From: a virus
Length of the DNA stretch: 37,509 nt
Reading direction: 5' to 3' (one strand)
IMG/VR virus record: IMGVR_UViG_3300028417_000012
Coordinates: 1-37,509 of that record
Shown: positions 29,767-37,509 of the stretch, in pieces
Layout: every line of letters starts with the position of its first letter
Position numbering within the stretch: position 1 is the first letter of the stretch
The notes under the pieces: generated by a model
The model's database searches: none
Told to the model about the DNA's origin: nothing
Seen by the model: only the letters and a program-made list of their open reading frames with translations
Translations under genes and position numbers: made by a program

Positions 29767-30437
29767 AACGTGAAATAATTACCATCCCTCGCCTGATCGT
29801 GCGCATCCAGTCATTCGATTGGGAAATCAACTGGCGGGGCCAGCGGTCAGGTGAGGGGCAGACCGGAATTTACCAGACCGTGATTAGTGCATTTCCGCGT
29901 TGGGAAGGCACGTTCGATTTCAAGGTTTTTCGCGAACAAATTCTAAAATGGCGGGCTGTTCATGCTGCCGCTATGGGCGAAATCAATATCTACCGGATTG
30001 AAATGTTCGATCCGCAGGGACTGGATTTCCTAGCGCAGTCGCCGCCGAACGGCGTTCCACATGATGGCGGCGCGGTTTTTCAGGGTGGGGCAGGGTATTC
30101 CTACGAGCCGTTTGTTTTGTGTCCGGCTGGGGCATCGCGCGGCGACACATCTGTGATTGTCGAAACGCCTGCCGGTGAGGCGGTGCCAACGGCGGGCCGG
30201 TTAATGAGTTATGATGATTGGCCGTTCATTGTGACGGCTGTGCGCGATCATGGTGGTTCGCAATATGCGCTGACTGTCAAGCCGTCAATTCGCGGCGATA
30301 TTCCCGCCGGTGCGCGGATCAACCTGCGGGCGCGCGGGCTGTTTTACCCAGAAAATTCAGATGGCGGAAATGCATCATATGGGCGGAACAGGTTGTCAAA
30401 TCCAAGCATGAAAATGGTGGAGTATCTGAACAGATGA
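29763..30437 (+). CDS. Minor tail protein (distal tail region)
   Basis: 224 residues, beta-rich: PRLIVRIQSFDWEINWRGQR, ISAFPRWEGTFDFKVF, then an MGEINIYRIEMFDP block and a C-terminal IRGDIPAGARINLRARG. It occupies the slot right after the tape measure, where distal tail or gpM-like proteins lie. Family assignment comes from position and general look. ATGA joins both neighbours. Confidence 0.75.
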   Translation: MKREIITIPRLIVRIQSFDWEINWRGQRSGEGQTGIYQTVISAFPRWEGTFDFKVFREQILKWRAVHAAAMGEINIYRIEMFDPQGLDFLAQSPPNGVPHDGGAVFQGGAGYSYEPFVLCPAGASRGDTSVIVETPAGEAVPTAGRLMSYDDWPFIVTAVRDHGGSQYALTVKPSIRGDIPAGARINLRARGLFYPENSDGGNASYGRNRLSNPSMKMVEYLNR

Positions 30438-31021
30438 CTGCAATACCGGAAGGTTTTGACCTCCGCGATGATGTCGTCGGGGTTCTTGACCTGTGCAATA
30501 TCAACACGCCGGATGGTGATTTCGGGTTCATGCCTGGAACCGATGGTAAATTCATAGATGTGAACGGCAAGGAATGGCTGGGGTCAACCATTCTGACCGT
30601 TTCACGCCTGCAAAGCGCGATTGACGGTGTGGCCCCGTCAGGCAGTGTTGGAATGTCGTTTTTTCAGGATCCTGATCAGCCGGATTTGATTGCTGAAATA
30701 AAACGTCTGGGGATTGAATATGTGGATGGCCGGCCAATCACATTTTACTGGCAGCCGATCCGCGCGCCCGAGGAATTTTATGCGCCAACAACCCCGCCTG
30801 TGCAGTGGCTGCAGCGCACGATGCGCACCCTGTCATTCCGGGCAAGCGGCGCACTGGACCGGTCTGTCACATTGGGATTTGAAAGCTGGTCAGAGGATCG
30901 CAAGGCGGCGCGGCGGATTATCATGAACACAGACGGCCACGCCAAGTTGATTGGCGAGGAAAACCCGTCGCTTGAATTCATGCCGACTGTGGATTTCGAA
31001 GAAGAAAAGCTGTTCGGATGA
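30434..31021 (+). CDS. Minor tail protein (gpL/DUF2163-like position)
   Basis: 195 residues from ATG 30434 (ATGA). It has VVGVLDLCNINTPDGDFGFM, GKEWLGSTILTVSRLQSAID, and LDRSVTLGFESWSEDRKAAR with a late region. The family builds the tail-tip hub beside an Fe-S or cysteine protein in lambda (gpL); this one has only one clear cysteine. The NlpC-like protein gene follows. Confidence 0.7.
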   Translation: MTAIPEGFDLRDDVVGVLDLCNINTPDGDFGFMPGTDGKFIDVNGKEWLGSTILTVSRLQSAIDGVAPSGSVGMSFFQDPDQPDLIAEIKRLGIEYVDGRPITFYWQPIRAPEEFYAPTTPPVQWLQRTMRTLSFRASGALDRSVTLGFESWSEDRKAARRIIMNTDGHAKLIGEENPSLEFMPTVDFEEEKLFG

Positions 31022-31434
31022 CGCCGCTGTTTCAGGAATTGCACCGCTGGATGGCGTCCCCGCATGTCTGGGGTGTGACTGATTGCATCACGGTTCTGGC
31101 CGATTGGGTGCAGGTCGTGACCGGAACCGACCCGATGGCAGATGTGCGCCTGACCTATTTCGATGCGGCATCATGCCAGCGCGAAACGGGATTTATGCGT
31201 GATCCTGTCGCGGTTTTCGACAAATACGCCGCCACTGCCGGTTTGCAGCGCGGCAATGAATTGCGGACCGGTGATATTGCTGTGATCCGGCGCCGCGATG
31301 TGGCCGATCCGTGGCCGGTTGGCGGTCTGTGGACCGGCAGTGCCTGGGCCTGCAAGGGGCCGAGCGGCGTAACAACACTGGCCCCTAAAATGGTCGAGGT
31401 TATTGCATTTTGGAATGTTGGATATGAAGCGTAG
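31018..31434 (+). CDS. NlpC/P60-like tail protein (DUF6950-type)
   Basis: 138 residues: HRWMASPHVWGVTDCITVLADW carries the cysteine (C23) at the usual active-site spot. LRTGDIAVIRRRDVADP and WTGSAWACKGPSGVTTL follow. The family is tied to peptidoglycan-cutting NlpC/P60 hydrolases and sits in lambda K position, where it would help DNA cross the cell wall. The catalytic histidine is not obvious. It overlaps the tail-tip gene by 11 nt. Confidence 0.75.
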   Translation: MTPLFQELHRWMASPHVWGVTDCITVLADWVQVVTGTDPMADVRLTYFDAASCQRETGFMRDPVAVFDKYAATAGLQRGNELRTGDIAVIRRRDVADPWPVGGLWTGSAWACKGPSGVTTLAPKMVEVIAFWNVGYEA

Positions 31435-33568
31435 CGCGATCATCGGGGCATTGATGTTGTCCACCGCTATTGTTGCACCGCAAAGGGCTGCGGCTGACCC
31501 TATAACCGCATTTATTGGTGGTGCATTGAACGCCCTTGGCGCTGGCACATGGTTGGCATCATCTGCGGTTGGGGCGTGGACGGCCGGTTTTGCTGTCGGC
31601 GAGTTTCTGGGCGGCACAATTGTTGGGCGTTTGTTGGTCTCGGCGGGTCTGCCATACATCAGCAAAGCACTTATGCCGCAGCCAAATATTCCGGCGCCAT
31701 CCGCGCGGATGGCAAATTTCGCGCAGCCGATCACTTATGCAGAATGGGTGTTCGGGCGTACCCGCAAGGGTGGGCCGCTTGGATTTACAGCGTTTTCCCC
31801 GCATGTTGATGTAGTCACTGGAACGTCTGGGTCGAAACGTCATTACACAGTTATCAGCGCGGCGCATCCGATTGAAGGGATAGTCGAACACTATCTTGAT
31901 GAGCGTTATGTCGAAATAGATTCTGATGGTTTGGTACTGACGGCGCCGATGGCAAGATATTATAGAATTCGCCCATTTTATGGCGATCAGGTAGCTGATG
32001 CAGAACTGGTTGCGGCATTTTCAGAAATCACGGCGGCGCATGATTTCAAAGGTCTGTCTGGTGCGCATATATGGGCGCGGCGTCCACCGCAGTCAAAATT
32101 CAGCGAGATTTACCCGACTGGGCGCCAAGGTGCCTATACGCCGGTGATTGATGGGCACAACGGCATTTATGATCCGCGCACAGACACATTTGGATTTACC
32201 CGCAACGCCGCCCTGATCATTGCGCATTGGCTGACGGCTGTTCTTGGCCAGTCTGTTGATTGGGATGAGGTTGCGATCGAGGCGGACGTTTGTGACGAAC
32301 CTGTAACAAACCGTTCAGGGGCGACACAGCCGCGGTGGCGTCTGGATGGTACGATCAGTGATGAAATGGAGTTTGACCAACAGCGGGCGCAATTGGCCGG
32401 TGCGTGTGATGCTTTCATTTATGAACGGGCAGACGGCAAGGTCGGGTTTAAGGTTGGGCGCTGGATCGAGCCTGAAATCACACTGACACAGGCTGATTTT
32501 TTCAGTTTTGAAATGACGCAGGGGTCGTGGGGATCAGGCGCGCCGACCGAGGTTGCCGCCAGTTATACAGAGCCGAATAACAATTGGCGCGAGGCGTCAT
32601 CAGCCCCGTTTGTAGTCGAGGAAAACGAACGTCAGGTGCGCGATACCCCGACGCTGGCATTTTCATCAAGTCACAATCAAACGTGGCGCATGAACGTGCG
32701 ATTGGCCAAAACAAAGCGGCCAAAATACCAGCTGCAGGGCACCGTTGGAATGCTGGGGTACGCATTGCAGGGTCAGAGGTTTATTCGTGTGGAAAACGCG
32801 GAAATGGGCGTGTCTGAATATTTCGAAATTGGCGAATTATACCGGAACGAAGGCGGGTTCACCTTCAACATTGTGGCAAATTCTGTCGAGCCATCCGATT
32901 TTAACCCGGATGCTTTGGCGGATGAGCCTGAACCGCCAAAACTTAACAAGGTGCAGTCTGATGATACTGTTCCGGTAGTTGTTGGGTTAACGGGTGTTAC
33001 GCTGTCATCTGATGCGTTCGTGGGCGGCGGGGTCAAATGGTCCTGGCCTGATCAGGATCCAAGTTTACGCCAGCGCCTGATGCTGGTTGTCAGCGGTCAG
33101 GACGGCACACCGGTTTCACAGATTGTCGATGTGCCGGATGGGCAGTCGTTTTACATACAGACAAGCCTTGCGGATTCCGGTGCAACTGCGCAAATCCGAA
33201 ATGTTACGTCTGCTTATCGCGTGTCTGATTGGTCACCTGACCCGCCGATCAGTGTTTCTGTTGTGGCTAATCCAACGCCACCTGTGGCGCTGGATGCGTT
33301 CCAGCCATCCGTAAATGTGCTGAATGTAGATGTGACATTTATTGCGCCGAACGATCCAAATTATGCGGCAACCCGCATCTGGCGGGCAGACGGCAGCACG
33401 GCCTTTGGTGATGCTGCCCTGGTGCGCACGGAATACGGCATTCCAAGCAATTCTGATGTTTGGACGGACATCGGACCTGGTGCCGGTGATCACACATACT
33501 GGGCCGCGCCAATCAATGAATCCGGTGTCGAAGGTCCGCTGTCCGGCCCTGTCACTGTAACAATCTAA
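31424..33568 (+). CDS. Tail tip protein (lambda J-like host-attachment hub)
   Basis: 714 residues from the ATG at 31424; the frame is open from TTG 31403 but that start lacks a signal. It begins MKRSAIIGALMLSTAIVAPQ, ending in RAAAD: a classic signal-peptide look, odd for a virion protein. Further hydrophobic Gly/Ala-rich text follows to about residue 75. The central part (about 90-500) is the tip/hub domain (FGRTRKGGPLGFTAFSPHV, AALIIAHWLTAVLGQS, DEMEFDQQRAQLAGACDAFI). The last about 200 residues look like two fibronectin-like beta domains. Confidence 0.85.
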   Translation: MKRSAIIGALMLSTAIVAPQRAAADPITAFIGGALNALGAGTWLASSAVGAWTAGFAVGEFLGGTIVGRLLVSAGLPYISKALMPQPNIPAPSARMANFAQPITYAEWVFGRTRKGGPLGFTAFSPHVDVVTGTSGSKRHYTVISAAHPIEGIVEHYLDERYVEIDSDGLVLTAPMARYYRIRPFYGDQVADAELVAAFSEITAAHDFKGLSGAHIWARRPPQSKFSEIYPTGRQGAYTPVIDGHNGIYDPRTDTFGFTRNAALIIAHWLTAVLGQSVDWDEVAIEADVCDEPVTNRSGATQPRWRLDGTISDEMEFDQQRAQLAGACDAFIYERADGKVGFKVGRWIEPEITLTQADFFSFEMTQGSWGSGAPTEVAASYTEPNNNWREASSAPFVVEENERQVRDTPTLAFSSSHNQTWRMNVRLAKTKRPKYQLQGTVGMLGYALQGQRFIRVENAEMGVSEYFEIGELYRNEGGFTFNIVANSVEPSDFNPDALADEPEPPKLNKVQSDDTVPVVVGLTGVTLSSDAFVGGGVKWSWPDQDPSLRQRLMLVVSGQDGTPVSQIVDVPDGQSFYIQTSLADSGATAQIRNVTSAYRVSDWSPDPPISVSVVANPTPPVALDAFQPSVNVLNVDVTFIAPNDPNYAATRIWRADGSTAFGDAALVRTEYGIPSNSDVWTDIGPGAGDHTYWAAPINESGVEGPLSGPVTVTI

Positions 33569-33587
33569 CAATAAAAGAGGTGTAGAC

Positions 33588-35570
33588 ATGGTTCTGCCGA
33601 ACGAAGAAATCTGGCTTGGAAACCCGCCAACACCAGATCACGAGCCTGACCGCGACCAGATCATTGAAAAAATGGACTCCCTTGAAGCGCGTTCTGGTTA
33701 CGCCACAAGGGATGCTGCGTCTGCGGCATCGCTGGCGGCGCAGCCTGCCGGTTCGATCGTCACGCTGGCAGGATTGAAATATATTACCGATCCTGCTGCA
33801 ACGGGCACAGCCAGCGCGACGTATGATTTGGGCGTGGATGGTTTGCGGCCATATGGCGAAATCATTGATCTGGCTCAATTCGGCGTGACCCTCGACGGCA
33901 CAAACGAAACCGCAACGGTTCAACGGGCATTTGATGCGGCGGACGCGTTTGGCGTTTCGATCACCTGTGGTTCTGGGACGCTGAAATGCGGCACGATCAA
34001 CGTAGGTGCCGGTGTCCGTGATATCGACCTATCCGCTGCGGAATGGGTCGGTGATGTAGCGCTCACTGCTGCCCCACGCCTGAACGTGACCGCCGCACCA
34101 GCCATATCTGGCCGCCGCTATGATGTGCGCATGAACATGGCAAACGGTGACCTGATCGGGATCGAGGGGCTGTTGGTGGACAGCCACTTTGGCGGGGTCG
34201 AGATTTACGGTTATACGAACCATGCGCTGCTGAACCACATCGGTATTCGCCCAGATGCCGGTTCGACCAACTGTGATTTTCGCGGGTATAAATGGACTGG
34301 ATATGACACCCCCACACAGCGCGGGATCGGTATCCACTGCACGGGCACAGTTGCGGCATACGGGGGTTATTTTCCGTCCGGCGCATTGGCCCGCGCCACT
34401 GTCCCCGTCACCAACATGCGCATTAACGGGGCCACGTTTATCAACGGATCGTATGCGTGGGTGGCCAACGGTACAGAGTTCAGCACCTTCGCAGGGAATT
34501 ATTGCGAGGGACAGAACCATCGCTGCATCCAGCTAACGGCTGGGTGCTACCGGTGTGCCGCGTCCGGCAACATGTTCAAAAACTTCAAATCTACTGCCAT
34601 TTTGTTCTGCTACGGTTCGACGGAGTGTTCCAGTTTTAACGACACGGTAGACGTTCAAACATATCTGGGCGGCGAGGCGGCTTTCAACATCAACACCGGC
34701 GCAGTCGGAACAATGGTCATGGGGGCGAAGGGCTTTGCGGCGATGAACTTCTTTGCTTACGTTGCCACTGGCGCTGATGGTACTGTTATCGACGGATGCG
34801 TTGGCGAGGGTTTCTACATCGGCGGGGTTATCCTGCAATCCGATTGGGCAGACCCGACAGACCCTAACAGGTCGGCTCTATACTTTGACAGGTCAAACTA
34901 TGGACCGCCGAGTGACCTTGATCCGACGTTTACCAAGTGGTCGTTCGCTGATCTGGATCGTGTGATCGTACGGAATTGTTCGATGGGGAATGGTTACACA
35001 GGCCGTAGCACTTATGCGTTCGGTGCCATTCAAATGGACAGTGCGGACGGGGCAAGTGTCTACAGCATGTCCGCAACATTCCAAGGCAACAAAGTGCATG
35101 ACACTGCGCAGGTCGCCTATGACTTCGCAGTCTGGAAAGAAAGCGGAACTTGCAGGGTTCGCCTGATCGGTAACGATTTCCGTAACGGGTACAAGGCTGC
35201 CTATGCCGGGGCTGTGGTCAAGTGGTTTGATTTCGTTGAGCGCTGGTCTGATAACGGGCCGCTGGATCAGCTGATCATTGCCGAAGGTATCCTGCTGGAT
35301 GGAGCAACCCCCTCGGTAGCCACTCCGGCCCCGAACAGCGTGCCACAGGTATTCACGTTTGCACACACGGTTGCAACCGACGTGACGAATTTTCTAGACG
35401 GGTTCAACGGGCAGGTAATCCGTATCTGGGGCAGCACAAATGCAACCATCAAATACAATTCAGGTTTGATCCGCACGTCCACTGCGGCTGACGTGACCAT
35501 GAATTCAAACCAGTTGATTGAGTTCACCCGCCGTGGCGGGATTTGGTTCGAAACCGGACGTAGTTTCTAA
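33588..35570 (+). CDS. Tail spike / receptor-binding protein, beta-helix
   Basis: 660 residues. The first about 60 residues form the attachment part (PNEEIWLGNPPTPDHEPDRD). Residues about 100-550 carry a repeating short-strand pattern with many G, N, C and aromatic residues (AEFGVTLDGTNET-like start, then FINGSYAWVANGTEFSTFAG), typical of right-handed beta-helix spikes. The end (about 580-660) is a small trimer-like domain (NSVPQVFTFAHTVATDVTNF). GAGG lies before the ATG. Probably binds or cuts surface polysaccharide; no catalytic residues could be assigned. Confidence 0.85.
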   Translation: MVLPNEEIWLGNPPTPDHEPDRDQIIEKMDSLEARSGYATRDAASAASLAAQPAGSIVTLAGLKYITDPAATGTASATYDLGVDGLRPYGEIIDLAQFGVTLDGTNETATVQRAFDAADAFGVSITCGSGTLKCGTINVGAGVRDIDLSAAEWVGDVALTAAPRLNVTAAPAISGRRYDVRMNMANGDLIGIEGLLVDSHFGGVEIYGYTNHALLNHIGIRPDAGSTNCDFRGYKWTGYDTPTQRGIGIHCTGTVAAYGGYFPSGALARATVPVTNMRINGATFINGSYAWVANGTEFSTFAGNYCEGQNHRCIQLTAGCYRCAASGNMFKNFKSTAILFCYGSTECSSFNDTVDVQTYLGGEAAFNINTGAVGTMVMGAKGFAAMNFFAYVATGADGTVIDGCVGEGFYIGGVILQSDWADPTDPNRSALYFDRSNYGPPSDLDPTFTKWSFADLDRVIVRNCSMGNGYTGRSTYAFGAIQMDSADGASVYSMSATFQGNKVHDTAQVAYDFAVWKESGTCRVRLIGNDFRNGYKAAYAGAVVKWFDFVERWSDNGPLDQLIIAEGILLDGATPSVATPAPNSVPQVFTFAHTVATDVTNFLDGFNGQVIRIWGSTNATIKYNSGLIRTSTAADVTMNSNQLIEFTRRGGIWFETGRSF

Positions 35571-35606
35571 ACAGGCTGGGGATGGCCAAACGAAAGGGCA
35601 GAAGTA

Positions 35607-35897
35607 ATGGACTTCGATCATAAATACTGGATCATGGTGGTAAGTGCCGCGATGTGGGTTTTCTATCGCCACAAAGGGAAGCCGTTTATCGAACGCGCCG
35701 TTATCGTTCTTATTTCTGTGGGGATTGGGTTGAGTATTGGGCAAGAGGTAGTCGATTGGTCAGGCGTCAACTCACCTAATTTTATTACCGGCGCTTTGAT
35801 CTTTCTGGGCTGGATGGTGCTGGATGTCAGCACCTCTGTATTGTCGGACCGTGAAGGCTTTAAAAAAGCGGTTTGGAAGCGGTTAGGAGGTGAATAA
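35607..35897 (+). CDS. Holin-like membrane protein
   Basis: 96 residues with three hydrophobic segments: YWIMVVSAAMWVFYR, RAVIVLISVGIGLSIG and FITGALIFLGWMVLDVS, then a basic cytoplasmic tail (KKAVWKRLGG). Size, topology and position before the endolysin fit a class I holin that opens the inner membrane at lysis. TAATG joins it to the next gene. Confidence 0.75.
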   Translation: MDFDHKYWIMVVSAAMWVFYRHKGKPFIERAVIVLISVGIGLSIGQEVVDWSGVNSPNFITGALIFLGWMVLDVSTSVLSDREGFKKAVWKRLGGE

Positions 35898-36043
35898 TGG
35901 AACATACAAAGCACGCCGTTGAACGCCACAACAACCCATTTGGCTGGGCGGTGATACTGTTTTTAGCATGGGTATTCGCCAGCGGCTTTCTGCGGGAACA
36001 ACCTGTTGATTACGAAGGTGATCGAGTGGAGCAGGGCCAATGA
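35897..36043 (+). CDS. Small single-pass membrane protein of the lysis cassette (48 aa)
   Basis: 48 codons from the ATG at 35897 (shares one base with the holin stop) to TGA 36043 (ATGA with the endolysin). A polar start (MEHTKHAVERHNN) is followed by one helix (FGWAVILFLAWVFASGF) and an acidic tail. It could be an antiholin or a lysis helper. Below the size gene finders often report. Confidence 0.65.
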   Translation: MEHTKHAVERHNNPFGWAVILFLAWVFASGFLREQPVDYEGDRVEQGQ

Positions 36044-36708
36044 GCAAACGTGATGTGAAAATCTGGCAACGGGCGCTGCGTGACGGCGGGTTTTACTCGG
36101 GATTAATCGACGGTGACTTTGGCGCAGGAACGCGGCGGGCTTCATTTGAGGCGATCAATATTCCACAGCCCGGCCCCGCCGGTGGCGTCACAGCACATCT
36201 GGTGATGATCAACCAAAAGGCCACCCGCAACAGGCCGATCACCGAAAACATGAAACGCAATCTGATCAAGGCCACGACTGCCGTTTACGGACCAAGCTGC
36301 CGGATCGCTGTGTATTCCGGTGGGCAAATGTCTTTGGCAGACGCGCGGCGATTGGGGGCCATCAAGCGCGGTAAGGCGTGGTATCTGAATGGCAACCCGG
36401 TGCGCACAGGATCACCTCGGCATGACGATTACGGCGATGGTGGGCGGGCCTCTGACTGCTACATCTATGTTCATGGCCGCAAGATTTTCGGCAAGGAACT
36501 GGCGAAGCTGGGGCAATACTGGCTGGCCAAAGGATACGGCTCTTGCGGCTTGGAGATGAGAACAGGCGGCATCCATTTGGATGAATGGACAACCCCGCCC
36601 GCGGGTGGGGGGCTGTTCTGGACCTACAAATATTCTGACAGCAAACCGTGGGGTGCGGCTGTTCGCCGGATGCTGGAAGCTGGTGCGCGCGGGGAGTTTC
36701 CGAAGTGA
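36040..36708 (+). CDS. Endolysin: peptidoglycan-binding plus M15-like peptidase
   Basis: 222 residues, no signal peptide. Residues about 5-40 (DVKIWQRALRDGGFYSGLID) resemble a PG-binding repeat. The rest fits an M15/D-Ala-D-Ala peptidase-like lysin: SPRHDDYGDGGRASDCYIYV with H128 and D139, and GGIHLDEW with H179 and D181 as metal/catalytic candidates. It would cut peptidoglycan cross-links once the holin acts. GTGA links it to the spanin pair. Confidence 0.85.
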   Translation: MSKRDVKIWQRALRDGGFYSGLIDGDFGAGTRRASFEAINIPQPGPAGGVTAHLVMINQKATRNRPITENMKRNLIKATTAVYGPSCRIAVYSGGQMSLADARRLGAIKRGKAWYLNGNPVRTGSPRHDDYGDGGRASDCYIYVHGRKIFGKELAKLGQYWLAKGYGSCGLEMRTGGIHLDEWTTPPAGGGLFWTYKYSDSKPWGAAVRRMLEAGARGEFPK

Positions 36709-36932
36709 TCGGCCTGCGCACATACCTCGCCATAGGGGCCGCGCTGGCTGCTGTAGCGGCGTTTTACTTGATCAGGGCAGACGCCGCACACGAGCGGGAA
36801 AAGCAACTGCGAAGCGAGGCTGTGGAACGTGTCGTGATTGACATTCGAGAGGATATTGAAAGTGATAAAGCGATTGACAAAAAGTCTGATGATGATCTTC
36901 GCCGTGAGCTTAACCGCTGGTTGCGCCCGTGA
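36705..36932 (+). CDS. Rz-like i-spanin
   Basis: 75 residues from GTG 36705. One N-terminal membrane helix (YLAIGAALAAVAAFYLI), then a charged helix of about 45 residues (HEREKQLRSEAVERVVIDIR). This is the shape of an inner-membrane spanin that reaches to the outer-membrane partner. The lipoprotein gene begins inside its 3' part in another frame, as for lambda Rz/Rz1. Confidence 0.75.
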   Translation: MIGLRTYLAIGAALAAVAAFYLIRADAAHEREKQLRSEAVERVVIDIREDIESDKAIDKKSDDDLRRELNRWLRP

Positions 36933-37107
36933 CGCTGTTGTGGCGTTGACCGGTCCACTGTTTTGCGATGTCGAGGAACCGCGCGTGTTTCCATCGCAAG
37001 AGGTGATCGACTGGCGGTTGGTCCATGACAAAGAGAACATCAAGAAAGACCTGAAGACCAACACCACCGGCGTGCGGCGATGCGGGTGGGAGCCGGTTGG
37101 CGGTTAA
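36862..37107 (+). CDS. Rz1-like o-spanin lipoprotein, nested with Rz
   Basis: 81 residues from GTG 36862, with AGAGGA about 8 nt upstream; a TTG at 36838 is possible. KRLTKS is followed by a hydrophobic stretch (LMMIFAVSLTAGC) ending in the lipobox LTAGC, so the mature protein would begin at that lipidated Cys. The first 71 nt overlap the i-spanin gene in another frame. Unlike lambda Rz1 it is not proline-rich; two further cysteines may link subunits. Confidence 0.75.
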   Translation: MIKRLTKSLMMIFAVSLTAGCARDAVVALTGPLFCDVEEPRVFPSQEVIDWRLVHDKENIKKDLKTNTTGVRRCGWEPVGG

Positions 37108-37291
37108 TTCTTGGCCCGACAAGGTTCACTTATGACGATTTCACACGCCAGATGTATTTGAGCATTTTGCGAAGTGTTCCCTGGTTCATTGAACCTGTGT
37201 GAACCGGAACAGATTGTGAATATGGCGCAAACGCTATAAATAAAAAGCGTTCCCGCCAATAGATTACAATATGTTGCGTGGGGGTGTGTTT
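37108..37291. other. attR-proximal non-coding region
   Basis: 184 nt without a convincing gene. It holds the right copy of the 29-bp att-flanking repeat (37167-37195), extra GGTTCA/TGAACC half-sites (near 37125 and 37199), and an AACGCT/AGCGTT inverted repeat around a 10-nt AT loop (about 37228-37249). Confidence 0.6.
37167..37195 (+). repeat. Right copy of the 29-bp att-flanking repeat
   Basis: Matches 1072-1100 at 27 of 29 positions; GGTTCATTGAACC forms the palindrome here. A TGTGAACC half-site follows 2 nt later. Confidence 0.6.
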
Positions 37292-37337
37292 GTTTACACC
37301 GAAGATGTCAGGAGTTCGAGTCTCTTATCACCCACCA
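37292..37337 (+). repeat. attR core (46-bp direct repeat)
   Basis: Second copy of the tRNA-Val 3' half. It is not a full tRNA: bases before GTTTACACC diverge. It marks the right prophage boundary. Confidence 0.95.
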
Positions 37338-37459
37338 TTCCTTCCTGTCGTTATCGGGCCAAAGCGCGCCGCAGGTTTGTCCAAAACCTGTGTTTGCAAT
37401 GTGCGCCGGTAAAATTTTCGCCCCTCGCAAACTATTTTCAAAAAACCGGCCGGAACCGC

Positions 37460-37488
37460 TTGACGCCTCCGGCTACTCGCCCTAGAAC
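37460..37488 (+). promoter_or_regulatory. rRNA-operon-type promoter
   Basis: TTGACG (37460-37465), 17-nt GC-rich spacer, TAGAAC (37483-37488). This arrangement with CCGG in the spacer is typical before rRNA operons of Rhodobacteraceae, so an rrn operon probably starts just beyond the window. Nothing else is seen in 37338-37459. Confidence 0.6.
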
Positions 37489-37509
37489 GCCCAAACAAGT
37501 CGCCGGTTG

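Noticed and set aside
37141-37200. Possible remnant of a second integrase gene at the right end
   Set aside because: Similarity to the int 3' end is limited to the 29-bp repeat and its frame gives no integrase text beyond it; better explained as a protein-binding repeat.
37292-37337. Second tRNA-Val gene
   Set aside because: Only the 3' half is present; the 5' acceptor strand and D arm are missing.

Overview
The window holds one complete, apparently intact lambda-like, cos-type siphovirus prophage of about 36.4 kb. It lies between two copies of a 46-bp att core (981-1026 and 37292-37337), inside a chromosome that looks like Rhodobacteraceae (alphaproteobacteria). The host assignment rests on style, not on a search: a Lys/Ala-rich HU-type protein, a tRNA-Val gene, and a TTGACG-17-TAGAAC promoter of the type found before rRNA operons in this family at the right edge.

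Left host flank (1-950): the 5' part of an exported protein on the minus strand that begins a DSRLKTDI (S74 chaperone-like) motif, an HU-family gene, its terminator, and the promoter of tRNA-Val(UAC). The phage integrated into the 3' half of that tRNA and restored it. Right host flank (37338-37509): no gene, only the rrn-type promoter.

Lysogeny and leftward early region (1054-9528): a tyrosine integrase (TTG start) and a HTH excisionase-like gene are the last two of twenty minus-strand genes joined almost entirely by ATGA or TAATG overlaps. The run starts at a promoter (TTGACC-17-TATTTA) with an operator in its spacer. It encodes an HNH-like protein, a DUF4326, an ASCH-like, a DUF5131 (Gp37/Gp68) and a MazG-like protein, and many small unknowns. 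A CI-like HTH repressor (8422-8832) and a divergent Cro-like gene (8918-9127) share inverted-repeat operators of the form TGGNCA-N2-TGNCCA. A separately promoted, membrane-anchored minus-strand gene (9148-9528) is a likely moron.

Rightward early region (9666-16381): a HTH regulator, a structured non-coding stretch ending in a textbook terminator, then a tightly coupled set: HTH protein, MT-A70 adenine methyltransferase, three small proteins, a zinc-finger/TOPRIM primase, a ParB-like protein and a D5/P4-type primase-helicase. A 470-nt segment full of nested inverted repeats and GGCCGTTCG iterons follows and is the best replication-origin candidate.

Late region (16382-37107): an unknown 230-aa protein (possible late regulator), a terminator, a phage tRNA-Met(CAU) with initiator-like features, a GpZ-like protein, a recognisable lambda-type cos site, then terminase small and large subunits, gpW, portal, a fused S49 prohead protease/major capsid gene with a strong internal start, cement protein, head-tail and tail genes including a G/GT chaperone pair made by -1 frameshifting at A_AAA_AAC, tape measure, tail tip, tail spike, holin-like protein, endolysin, and nested Rz/Rz1-like spanins. 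All identifications come from reading motifs and gene order; no database search was run.
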